A stretch of DNA of 64,000 bases from the NCBI GenBank assembly GCA_965246795.1, contig CBDFFN010000004.1:124001-188000 (forward strand), read 5' to 3'. Origin of the DNA: JAJXWB01 sp965246795. Lineage in GTDB: Bacteria; Pseudomonadota; Alphaproteobacteria; Rhizobiales; Beijerinckiaceae. Numbering within the stretch: position 1 is the first letter of the stretch; each line of letters starts with the position of its first letter. The position numbers and the translations under genes were made by a program. Positions 1 to 7,393 of this stretch are shown here, piece after piece. The notes beneath the pieces are model-generated. The model ran no database searches. It saw only the letters and a list, made by a program, of their open reading frames with translations, and was not told the DNA's origin.

Positions 1-1008
1 ATCATGGTGGTTTTCGGTTTTGCTCGCGGTGTCCCACGATTGAAATATACGATCCCCTGCCTCGAGTGCGGGCAGTTGGTCGAAGTAGCGGAGCGAATTA
101 CGTTTGAAGAGCGTACCGCCGGGTGGCGTCGGCCGCTGTTGATATAATGCTTCGAACCTATGCTCGCCGATCGTTCGGCGCAGCTTACCGAAATATTCGA
201 GCGTATCGCGAGCCGGATTGAGAACAGAGCCCGCTTTGCGCGTAAATACGGTGTTAGGACCGGTCTGAATAATTGTCTCCGTATCGGCAATTGCCGGAAG
301 GTTGAGATGGGTCCAGTTTTCTGGATCGTTGCGCAAGAGATAGCCGACAAGATCGTCCTCGTGCAGCCGCTGTGCAACAACAATAGCTGCGCCCGTCTTT
401 GGGTCGTTCAAACGGGACAGAGCAACAGGGCCAAACCAATCATTGACTGCATTGCGCGCCGCGTCCGACGGAAGATCCGACGCCGACAATGGGTCGTCAA
501 CAATGAGGAAGTCCGCACCGCGGCCGGTTAGTGGGCCGGCGACAGATGTAGCCAGACGGCCACCTCGCGCGGTTAGAAGAACCTCATTTTCCGAGTTCTT
601 CTGCGAGCTGACAATCGTCTTAGGAAAAATCCGCCGATACCAGTCGCTCGACAGGATCAGGCGAAAGTCGTTCTGCATTTTGACAGAAAGGCTCTGTGCG
701 TATGACGCGCAAATAATGTTCAGTGTCGGATTATGGCCGAGGACGAACGCCGGAAAGGCGATCGACACGCAAATCGATTTTAAGCTGCGCGGTGGCATCG
801 TCGTGATAAGGCGCGATGTCTTACCAAGTCGAACCTGCTCAAGGTGATAACAAAGCGCATCTATATGCCAGTTCGGTCGATAGACCGTCGCCGGGTTGAG
901 CGTCGTGAAGACCTTGCGCACAAAACTGGGAAAGTGCGTTCTAAGAAGCGTTTGCAGAAACTGCTTTTTCGCTGCATGTCCCTGCGCTAACTGAAAAGCC
1001 TCACTCAT
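1..1008 (-). CDS. phage terminase large subunit (partial, C-terminus beyond window start)
   Basis: This is the ATPase-nuclease motor that cuts and packages phage DNA into procapsids. The reading frame is open from an ATG at 1008 down to the window start, giving about 336 residues. I see a Walker A-like stretch TTMPPRSLKS, a Walker B-like FLIVDDP, and near the cut end a SWDTASK segment that looks like the first acidic strand of the RNase H-like nuclease domain. The start overlaps the stop of the DUF5681 gene upstream by a few bases, so the two are translationally coupled, as small and large terminase genes often are. The closest family by memory is the TIGR01630/COG5410 type of putative large terminases. 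The function call is firm; the rest of the nuclease domain lies outside the window. Confidence 0.9.
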   Translation of the reverse strand, partial: MSEAFQLAQGHAAKKQFLQTLLRTHFPSFVRKVFTTLNPATVYRPNWHIDALCYHLEQVRLGKTSRLITTMPPRSLKSICVSIAFPAFVLGHNPTLNIICASYAQSLSVKMQNDFRLILSSDWYRRIFPKTIVSSQKNSENEVLLTARGGRLATSVAGPLTGRGADFLIVDDPLSASDLPSDAARNAVNDWFGPVALSRLNDPKTGAAIVVAQRLHEDDLVGYLLRNDPENWTHLNLPAIADTETIIQTGPNTVFTRKAGSVLNPARDTLEYFGKLRRTIGEHRFEALYQQRPTPPGGTLFKRNSLRYFDQLPALEAGDRIFQSWDTASKTENHHD

Positions 1009-1459
1009 TCGCTTCGTCTTTTTTTATCTGCGCCGGATCGAAGCCGCAGCTCGATGTATTTTCAGAGTGCAATTGATCCGTTTCGACTTCTTCGACCTTC
1101 AGACTATTCTTGAAGGCCTCGATAATCGCTTCATCGTCTTTTGAAAAGTCGTCGTCTGCTAAGTTATGGTCGGTCGCGTTTGCGTGATCGATTCGCATAA
1201 GCAACTCTACCCATTTTAGTTCGCCTTTCAGAGCTTTGTTACGAATGATGCGTGCAAGCTGTTCCTTCGTCGTTCTACGCTCTGTGCTTCCACTTTGCGC
1301 GTCACGAACTACGACCTTCGATCGAAGCTCTTTTTCAAGCAACTCCACCATAGTGGGTGCCTTGCGCTTCTTACCTGAGGGATTTCCGCTCTGTCCCGGC
1401 TGCCACCTGTTCTTGATAGGCGGCCTCTTGTATCCGACATCGTCATCGTTCGTTGTCAT
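1001..1459 (-). CDS. DUF5681 protein, probable small-terminase-like
   Basis: A 152-residue protein with the DUF5681 signature near its N-terminus: YKRPP followed by RWQPGQSGNPSGKKRKAP. Proteins with this signature usually sit directly upstream of a large terminase in phages, prophages and gene-transfer-agent-like elements, and that is the arrangement here, with an 8-base overlap into terL. The middle is basic and helical (ELRSKVVVRD, RRTTKEQLARIIRNKALKG), which fits DNA binding; the C-terminal third is acidic. Its start overlaps the stop of the methyltransferase gene in an ATGA junction, so three genes form one unit. A small-terminase role is inferred from position, since DUF5681 itself has no established biochemical function that I know of. 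Confidence 0.8.
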   Translation of the reverse strand: MTTNDDDVGYKRPPIKNRWQPGQSGNPSGKKRKAPTMVELLEKELRSKVVVRDAQSGSTERRTTKEQLARIIRNKALKGELKWVELLMRIDHANATDHNLADDDFSKDDEAIIEAFKNSLKVEEVETDQLHSENTSSCGFDPAQIKKDEANE

Positions 1460-2970
1460 TGCTCAGAAGCAACCTCAGTCGGCCGCGAGCCACTCACGCC
1501 TACGGATGTCGTTTCAGTCTTAGCTTCGGAGTTGCATGCGATGGCCAAATCGGCTCGCTCGCGATGCCTCCATTCCAACAGCTCATCAAAGGCAATGCCT
1601 GTCTTCGCGCAGCGTGCTTTTCCAGCCGTTATCGCCTGCCAACGTCTTATCATGACGTCCACGTAGAGCGGATCGAGTTCGATGCTTCGACACACACGCC
1701 CGCAGCGTTGTGCTGCGATCATAGTCGATCCTGAACCAGCGAATGGATCAAGGATGACATCGCCGCGGTTCGTCACATCGAGCATCATGTCTTCAAGCAT
1801 GATGGACGGTTTTGTTGTCGGATGGTCCTGTAGCCCGCGGCGCGCATCGGATCCAAATGACGAAGCGCCTGGATAGAGCCAAACATTCGAACGCCAGCGA
1901 CCGTTTTTGCCTAAGTTAACGTTATTGAGGTGAGGCGCATCACCGCTTTTGTAGAGCGGCAGAAGTTCGTGGGCCGAGCGATAAAGGCTTCCCATACCGG
2001 CATTGCTTTTCGACCAGACGATCAGGTTGATCATCTCAAGGGAGCAGGTCTTCATGGCCGAGTGCAACGCAGACTGGCCACGCCAGTCGATGAATGAGGC
2101 GAGGAGCCCACCGTCGACAAGAAATGGCACGATCGCTTTGAGCCAGTCCTCATTGAACTGCACAAACTCATCGTCGCTTAGCTCGCCGGATGCCATCGCG
2201 AACTCGCGATGTGCCTGACGCGTGACGTGACCCTTGACCGGCACATTGAACGGTATGTCTGTCAGCACCAGGCGCGCTCTTTCGGAGCCCATCAATTCCG
2301 CTGATAGCTTCGGATCCCGCGCGTCGCCGCATAGAACCAGATGATCGTCGAGGACGAAAAGGTCCCCAATCTGTGCTACGGGAGCGATGGAAGGGTCGGG
2401 AGAGAGCGGTCCCGATTCGATCCCTGTCTGCGTGCTATCGATCAGAACGTGGTCAATCTCATCCAGTGAAAAGCCCGAAACCTCCAGTGGCTCTTCCTCA
2501 ATGACGAGCTCTTCGAACTCACACTTCAGTTCCTCTAAGTTCCACTCACCCTTCTCGCCGAGCCGGTTGATTGCCAGGCGAACGAGACGTTGCTGAGTGG
2601 ACGTTAAATGGTCGAGACGGACGCACGGCACCGTTTTCATGCCAAGCAGCTTCGCCGCCTCAAGACGCGTCACGCCGTCAATAATCGCGTTACTTTTTCC
2701 AATCACGAGCGGTACATTGAAACCGAATGTGGAAATTGCTGAGGCGACCTCCTGCACGTGCACAGCATTGGATTTACGGACGGCACGCTTAGGAAGCACA
2801 AGATCTTCGACTGCAACTTGATCCACCAATAACGTCGGAAGAAGATCGTTTCGCGGATGACTTTGAGCCTGGATGATAGGGCCTGCCACACGCAGCAGTT
2901 CGCGCTGCTTTTGACCTTTTTTCTTTAAAACCTCGTTGAGTTGAGGCTTTAGCATTTTCCCGTTGCGCAC
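1456..2970 (-). CDS. ParB-like domain fused to DNA N6/N4 methyltransferase (phage type)
   Basis: A 504-residue fusion. Residues about 45-135 form a ParB/Srx-like domain with GVTRLEAAKLLG and the preceding NVPLVIGKSNAIID. After a linker comes a beta-class amino methyltransferase: catalytic motif IV at 238-241 reads DIPF in place of the usual DPPY/NPPF, followed by HREFAMASGEL, then TTKP and the SAM-binding motif DPFAGSGST at 408-416. Such fusions are common in phage packaging regions, where they probably modify phage DNA against host restriction or mark packaging sites. No restriction endonuclease is adjacent, so it is not a restriction-modification pair. The GTG at 2970 gives the longest form; an ATG at 2955 (MLKPQLNEV) is an equally good start. 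Confidence 0.88.
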   Translation of the reverse strand: MRNGKMLKPQLNEVLKKKGQKQRELLRVAGPIIQAQSHPRNDLLPTLLVDQVAVEDLVLPKRAVRKSNAVHVQEVASAISTFGFNVPLVIGKSNAIIDGVTRLEAAKLLGMKTVPCVRLDHLTSTQQRLVRLAINRLGEKGEWNLEELKCEFEELVIEEEPLEVSGFSLDEIDHVLIDSTQTGIESGPLSPDPSIAPVAQIGDLFVLDDHLVLCGDARDPKLSAELMGSERARLVLTDIPFNVPVKGHVTRQAHREFAMASGELSDDEFVQFNEDWLKAIVPFLVDGGLLASFIDWRGQSALHSAMKTCSLEMINLIVWSKSNAGMGSLYRSAHELLPLYKSGDAPHLNNVNLGKNGRWRSNVWLYPGASSFGSDARRGLQDHPTTKPSIMLEDMMLDVTNRGDVILDPFAGSGSTMIAAQRCGRVCRSIELDPLYVDVMIRRWQAITAGKARCAKTGIAFDELLEWRHRERADLAIACNSEAKTETTSVGVSGSRPTEVASEQ

Positions 2971-3136
2971 TGTCGAGCCTTTTAGGGACGAGGAATCCGC
3001 TCAGAAATCGGCGGGTGCATACATATTACTCCGCCCTCCGCAAGGGGAAAAAAACGCAGGCCTTCGTGCTCGATCGTGTCGGAGCCTCCGGGCGCTATCG
3101 CCTAATCTCAATCGCTCATCGCGAGCTAACGTCTGC

Positions 3137-3775
3137 TCAGAAACTTTCACCTGGAAATGGCTTTTCAGCGCGCGTTCGGAACGGTGGCGGATACAAACGG
3201 CTCAGAACAGATCTAGCGCTTGCTACTGGCGCGCTCTCGAAACCACGATTGATCCAATAAATGGAGCCGCCACCATCATCTCTCCTATCGACCTTGAAGC
3301 CTTGACGCTTCAAATCCGACATCCGCGCTCTCGTCGTATGAGGGCGCCAGCCCATCGCTTGCGATAGGGATTTCAACGTTGCTCCGCCGCGTCGCGATAG
3401 CATTCGGACGGCGAGCGCCTGCTTCGCGCCAACGGCCGTACCAAACAACTTCGACAGATCAACGTCTTTAATGACACGGCCGGTCGCAACATCACGTACA
3501 ACGACGCTCGCATCGCCCTTGCACGATTGCGACGGCACACCGATCGCTCGTCGGCCTTTCGCAGTTATGACCAGGCTGACCGGCCGGCCTCCAAGATCGG
3601 TGCGCCACACCGGCATGCCCGACAGGGCCTCGACTTCAATTGCAAGGTTCCTTGCCACAAGGTTGACGCCCAAGGCCGCCGCCCTTCGCATCTTCTCCGG
3701 AAGTTCGGCGACGCCATCCTCGCGCATCGCGGCGCGGCTAAGAACCAATCGCTGAACAATGGAAAGTTTGGTCAC
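3137..3775 (-). CDS. DUF3489 domain HTH protein
   Basis: About 212 residues starting at a GTG (VTKLSIVQRLVLSRAA); a TTG 21 bases upstream is possible but less likely, since the family typically begins with a short MTKLS-like segment. Two parts are visible: an N-terminal winged-helix-like half ending in a beta pair (MPVWRTDLGGRPVSLVIT), and a C-terminal DUF3489 helix-turn-helix around TLKSLSQAMGWRPHTTRARM. Proteins of this family are often found in or beside phage islands in Hyphomicrobiales; a DNA-binding regulatory role is inferred from the fold. It is the most upstream gene of the phage block, separated from the methyltransferase by about 165 bases. Its own function is unknown. Confidence 0.7.
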   Translation of the reverse strand: MTKLSIVQRLVLSRAAMREDGVAELPEKMRRAAALGVNLVARNLAIEVEALSGMPVWRTDLGGRPVSLVITAKGRRAIGVPSQSCKGDASVVVRDVATGRVIKDVDLSKLFGTAVGAKQALAVRMLSRRGGATLKSLSQAMGWRPHTTRARMSDLKRQGFKVDRRDDGGGSIYWINRGFESAPVASARSVLSRLYPPPFRTRAEKPFPGESF

Positions 3776-3796
3776 GGATAGGAACTCAGGAAGCAA

Positions 3797-4130
3797 CCTT
3801 AACCTGCCTCCGACCCCCTACTCTTGGAAGGCGGCGACACACCAAGGGATGCTCGCTTTCCCCTACAAGTCCAGTCCAATCCGCATCAGCTTAAGTGCCT
3901 GTCTGACCTACGCGATTGTTGCCTGCGGACCGCTGATCGGCGCCCCACCCCATACTTTGGCTCCCGCAAATTCCCTGCAGATTACACAGGGAATTCCGCC
4001 ATTCGAGCTTTGATACTATGGGCTTTTCGGCGATTTAGCCGACGGGTGGGCGTCAAAACGATGGAGTTTGGCTGCAAATTCCCTGAAAGCAGCGAACTCC
4101 GGTGCGCTCTATCGCTTCGAGTGGCGCCTC
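3797..4130. other. gene-poor boundary region between phage block and chromosome
   Basis: No convincing gene lies here: open frames are short and have no family resemblance. The stretch carries the GCAAATTCCCTG repeat pair and a perfect 9-base inverted repeat, listed separately. It marks the change from phage-type genes on the left to ordinary metabolic genes on the right. Confidence 0.6.
3966..4085. repeat. GCAAATTCCCTG direct repeats with an inverted copy
   Basis: GCAAATTCCCTG occurs at 3966-3977 and again at 4074-4085. The first copy also pairs with an inverted CAGGGAATT at 3987-3995, giving a perfect 9-base stem (3969-3977 with 3987-3995) around a 9-base loop. From memory, CAGGGAATT-type repeats are scattered through Hyphomicrobiales intergenic DNA, often beside insertion sites. 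Whether these copies are an attachment-site remnant or just that repeat family cannot be decided from this window. Confidence 0.6.
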
Positions 4131-4517
4131 TTACTCCCGCTCTTTGAAATGATAGGCGCAGATTTTGTTGCCATCGAGATCGCGAAAGTAAGCGAAATAG
4201 GCCGGCGAATTCTCACCGAAACGCGAACCGGGATCGCCTTCGTTCGCCGCGCCGAGCGACATGGCCTTCGCATGAAACGCGTCGACCGCCTCGGTGCTCT
4301 CGAAGCCGAAGCCCGCCATCGCACCATTGCCGATGCTTGCAGCGCCGCCATCGTAGGGTCCGAGCACGCCGAACAACCCTTTGCCCGGACGACCATAGAG
4401 TCGGCCGCCGGTCGGATGATCGAAGAACGTCTTCATGCCGATCGTCGCGAGAAGCGCATCGTAGAAATCCCGCGCCTTCTCGATCTGGTTCGAACCGACT
4501 GTTGCGTAGCTGATCAT
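4131..4517 (-). CDS. VOC (glyoxalase-fold) family protein
   Basis: A compact 128-residue vicinal-oxygen-chelate protein. It opens with the typical MISYATVGSNQIEKARDFYD beta-alpha-beta unit and ends with YFRDLDGNKICAYHF, the usual last strand that carries a metal-ligand or substrate-facing residue. Single-domain members dimerise to form two active sites and include glyoxalases, fosfomycin- and bleomycin-resistance proteins and many of unknown substrate. Nothing here sets the substrate. It stands alone, 22 bases downstream of the binding-protein gene and in the same direction, so it may be the last gene of that unit. Confidence 0.85.
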   Translation of the reverse strand: MISYATVGSNQIEKARDFYDALLATIGMKTFFDHPTGGRLYGRPGKGLFGVLGPYDGGAASIGNGAMAGFGFESTEAVDAFHAKAMSLGAANEGDPGSRFGENSPAYFAYFRDLDGNKICAYHFKERE

Positions 4518-4539
4518 CGTCGCGCCTCCTCGTGTTTCG

Positions 4540-5535
4540 TCACGTTCCCGGTGTGCCGTGCACGTTCGGAAAGAACATCTCTTTCCAGTCCACCGGCTTG
4601 CGTTTGATCATATCCGTGCGCGTCATGAAATCGACGAAGCGGCCCATCGCCTGCGGCGTCGTCGTGAAAATCACTTGCGGATCGGCGAGGATCGACTCGA
4701 TGAGAGCCAGATCGCTGCCGTCGCGTCCGAGCCGCACGTAAGTGTCCGCGGCTGCCGCGCGATCGGTGCGGATCACCGCAATCGCTTCATCGAGCGCCGC
4801 CGCGAAGGCCTCGAAGATTTTTGGATTGGCGCCGGCGAATTGCGTGGTTGCCCAGACAACGTTGAACGTCGATGGACCACCGAGAACGTCAAATGTGTTG
4901 AGGATCGTGCGCACGCCGGGCTTACGCGCCTCGAGCTCCTGGATCGGTGCGGCGGTGAAATGCGCGGTGACCTCGCCTTTCGAAAACAACGCCGCCATCC
5001 CGTCGGGATGCGCGAGTGTCACGGTCAGCCGGTCGAGATCGTTGCGCCGCGCCTCGCCCAATTCCTTCTCGGCCGCCATCTGCAGGAAGAAGGCCTGAAT
5101 CGACACTTTGACGGCTGGCAACGCAATGCGGTCCTTGTCGGTAAAATCCTTCAGCGAGCGGACGTTCGGGTTCGTCGTGTTCATCCAAAGCGGCATGGAA
5201 TTCATCGCCGCGACGCCTTTGACCGGATTGGCGGTGCCTGCGGTGCGCGACCAAAGCAGAATGAAGGGCGGCACGCCGCCGGCCGCAAATTGTACCGCGC
5301 CGGAGAGGATCGCGTCGTTCATCGCCGCGCCGCCCGCCAGCGTGACGTAGGTGGCCTTAAGATCGGTGATGCCGCGCTTCGCCGCCTCTTTTTGCAGCAG
5401 TCCGCGGTCTTCCATGATCATCAGAGGCAAATGACCGAGACTGGGTTGCCGCGCTATTTTTACCTCGGCGATCTCAGCACGCAGCGGCGTGACCACAACA
5501 GCTAGCGTGGCGAAGACCAAAGCGATCAGGCGCAT
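4540..5535 (-). CDS. periplasmic ABC substrate-binding protein, NMT1/SsuA-like
   Basis: About 331 residues from the ATG at 5535, chosen because an N-terminal MRLIALVFATLAVVVTPLRA makes a clean signal peptide; the longer frame would run into the gene upstream. The mature part begins EIAEVKIARQPSLGHLPLMI and has the SsuA/NMT1 pattern (VTLAGGAAMNDAILSGAVQFAAGG) seen in binders of nitrate, sulfonates, thiamine precursors and similar small molecules. Its start lies 22 bases after the stop of a ThDP-dependent enzyme, so the two are probably cotranscribed. No ABC permease or ATPase gene is next to it, which is unusual: the transporter must be elsewhere, or the protein is an orphan receptor. Confidence 0.85.
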   Translation of the reverse strand: MRLIALVFATLAVVVTPLRAEIAEVKIARQPSLGHLPLMIMEDRGLLQKEAAKRGITDLKATYVTLAGGAAMNDAILSGAVQFAAGGVPPFILLWSRTAGTANPVKGVAAMNSMPLWMNTTNPNVRSLKDFTDKDRIALPAVKVSIQAFFLQMAAEKELGEARRNDLDRLTVTLAHPDGMAALFSKGEVTAHFTAAPIQELEARKPGVRTILNTFDVLGGPSTFNVVWATTQFAGANPKIFEAFAAALDEAIAVIRTDRAAAADTYVRLGRDGSDLALIESILADPQVIFTTTPQAMGRFVDFMTRTDMIKRKPVDWKEMFFPNVHGTPGT

Positions 5536-5557
5536 AAATACACTCCGCAAAACCGGC

Positions 5558-7189
5558 TCACTTCGCAAGCGCGCCGCGGCGGATCACCGGCGCGGGCACG
5601 CTGTCGATCATCACATTGATGCAGGCGGGCAGGCCGCTGGCGTATGCAGCATCGAGCGCAAGCGGCAATTCTTCGGCACGCGTAACGATCGTGCCGAAGC
5701 CACCAAGCGCTGCGACGACCTGATCGTAGCGCGAGGCCATGAGATCGCAGCCCTTTGCCCGATCTGCACCGTAGCTGCGTAGCTGGATCTGATATTCCGC
5801 ATTCCATCGGGCGTCGTTGCCGACGACGGCGATGAACGGCAGTCCGTAGCGCACTGCCGTCTCGAACTCCGACATGTGGAAACCGAACGTACCGTCGCCG
5901 AGCATGGCGACGACAGGCCCAGCCCGAAGCAGCAGCCGCGCGGCGAGCGCGAAGGGGATCGAGGCGCCGATCGTGCCGGACACGCCGTTGATCAGCCGGC
6001 GTGGCGCGCGCACCAAGGCCTGCGGCCATTGGCCGATTTCGCCGCCGTCGCAGATCAGCGTGCCGCCGTTGTGTCTTGCGAAGAAGGCATCGACGGCGTG
6101 GCAGAGTTCGACCGGGTGTAGCCGCCCGTGCGTGCCTTTCGCTTGCGCCCATTCCGCGGGACGATAGTCGAGTGCGGCGCGTGCTGACGTACACCAATCC
6201 TTCGAGCGAACGGACAAGTTCTGCATCGCATCTGCGAGCGCCGCGAGCGTCGGCGTGGCATCCGCGACGCCCGACGTTTTCAGGCGCGCGCCAAGTCCAT
6301 TCCTTGCACGCGCGAGGATCGTCTCTTCGGGATCGATGACGACGAAACTGCACGATGGCGCGATCGCCGGCGCATCGCCGAAGCGCAAGGTGAAGTCGAG
6401 TTGTTTGCCGATGAGCACGACGAGATCGGCCTGCGCCAAAATCTCCGATAATGCGCCGAGTGCGGGATCATTGATGCCGCGCGGGCTCTCCATACAGGCC
6501 GTCGGCACCTGCGTCCGCGCCTCGAACCTCTGCGCTGCGTCGTGACCAAGCGCAGGACCAACAAGCACCATTGGCCGCGCCGCGTCGCGGATCAGCGATG
6601 TTGCGCTCGCGATGAGATCGCGGTCCGGTCCGCGCACCGCGGCTGGCGTGGGCGACACATCAGGCGCTTGCGCCGCCGGCAGGATTGCTTCGAGAAGATC
6701 GACGGGCAGTGCGACGTGCACGGGGCCAGGCCGTCCCTCGCACGCAAGGTTCATCGCGCGAAAAATGTCGTCGGTCAGACCGGCAGCAGTCTGAGCCGTC
6801 CACGACGCCTTGGTCATTGGCCGAGCGAGATCGGCCTGCGCCAGTTCCTGAAACGCGCCCCGGCCAAGCTCACCGAGCGCCGCGTGGCCAGACAGCAGCA
6901 CGACCGGCGATTCGGCGGCCCGCGCTGTGAACAACGCGGCCGCGCCATTGGCCTGCCCCTGCCCGCCGGTCACCAGCGCAACGCCGGGTAGCCCGGTCAG
7001 GCGGCTCCAGGCATCGGCCATGTGCACGCAAGCGGCCTCATGGCGGACGTGCACGATCTCGATCTCCGTTTCGAGCAACGCGTCAAAGATCGGCATGATG
7101 TGATTGCCGGATAAAGTGAAAATGCGCGTGACGCCGCAGCGGGCCAGAGCGCGTGCCACGAGGTCGGCGCCCCTCAGTCCCGTTTGCAT
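5558..7189 (-). CDS. thiamine-diphosphate-dependent enzyme, acetolactate synthase-like
   Basis: A 543-residue three-domain ThDP enzyme. The start at 7189 is supported by a GGGAGG box nine bases upstream. The N-terminal Pyr domain contains the catalytic glutamate in VRHEAACVHMADAWSRLTG; the middle domain has the VALPVDLLEAIL junction and VLVGPALG; the C-terminal PP domain has MLGDGTFGFHMSEFETA and, further on, NDARWNAEYQ, which together form the metal and diphosphate site. The family covers acetolactate synthase, glyoxylate carboligase, benzoylformate decarboxylase, oxalyl-CoA decarboxylase and others. There is no small regulatory subunit gene, so biosynthetic acetolactate synthase is unlikely. 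Pairing with a periplasmic binding protein hints at catabolism of an imported compound. Confidence 0.85.
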   Translation of the reverse strand: MQTGLRGADLVARALARCGVTRIFTLSGNHIMPIFDALLETEIEIVHVRHEAACVHMADAWSRLTGLPGVALVTGGQGQANGAAALFTARAAESPVVLLSGHAALGELGRGAFQELAQADLARPMTKASWTAQTAAGLTDDIFRAMNLACEGRPGPVHVALPVDLLEAILPAAQAPDVSPTPAAVRGPDRDLIASATSLIRDAARPMVLVGPALGHDAAQRFEARTQVPTACMESPRGINDPALGALSEILAQADLVVLIGKQLDFTLRFGDAPAIAPSCSFVVIDPEETILARARNGLGARLKTSGVADATPTLAALADAMQNLSVRSKDWCTSARAALDYRPAEWAQAKGTHGRLHPVELCHAVDAFFARHNGGTLICDGGEIGQWPQALVRAPRRLINGVSGTIGASIPFALAARLLLRAGPVVAMLGDGTFGFHMSEFETAVRYGLPFIAVVGNDARWNAEYQIQLRSYGADRAKGCDLMASRYDQVVAALGGFGTIVTRAEELPLALDAAYASGLPACINVMIDSVPAPVIRRGALAK

Positions 7190-7292
7190 AATGATGTCCT
7201 CCCGCCGCAATTATAGGCAGGTTTTCGCGGCCCCTGCGACCTGCCGTCGCGATGGCGCAAAGGCGACACGCCTCTCGGGATTCGTCCGCCGC

Positions 7293-7330
7293 CCCCTGTT
7301 GCAGGCTCCGGCCGATCCCTAAAACAGGGG
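7293..7330. other. 8-bp inverted repeat upstream of the TolC-type gene
   Basis: CCCCTGTT at 7293-7300 pairs perfectly with AACAGGGG at 7323-7330 across a 22-base loop. It sits in the divergent region between the ThDP enzyme and the outer membrane protein gene, 63 bases before the latter's start. It could be an operator or a leader hairpin; there is no T-run to suggest a terminator. Confidence 0.35.
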
Positions 7331-7393
7331 TGTTCGTGTTGGTAGTCCGCGTCTCCTTGGGTGGGGAAGTCGCGGCGTTAGTTCGGGTGAGGC

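Noticed and set aside
1456..2970. Restriction-modification system
   Set aside because: The methyltransferase carries a ParB-type domain and sits in a phage packaging block; no endonuclease gene is adjacent.
3966..4085. CRISPR array
   Set aside because: Only two direct copies and one inverted copy of a 12-base unit exist, with unequal spacing and no cas genes.
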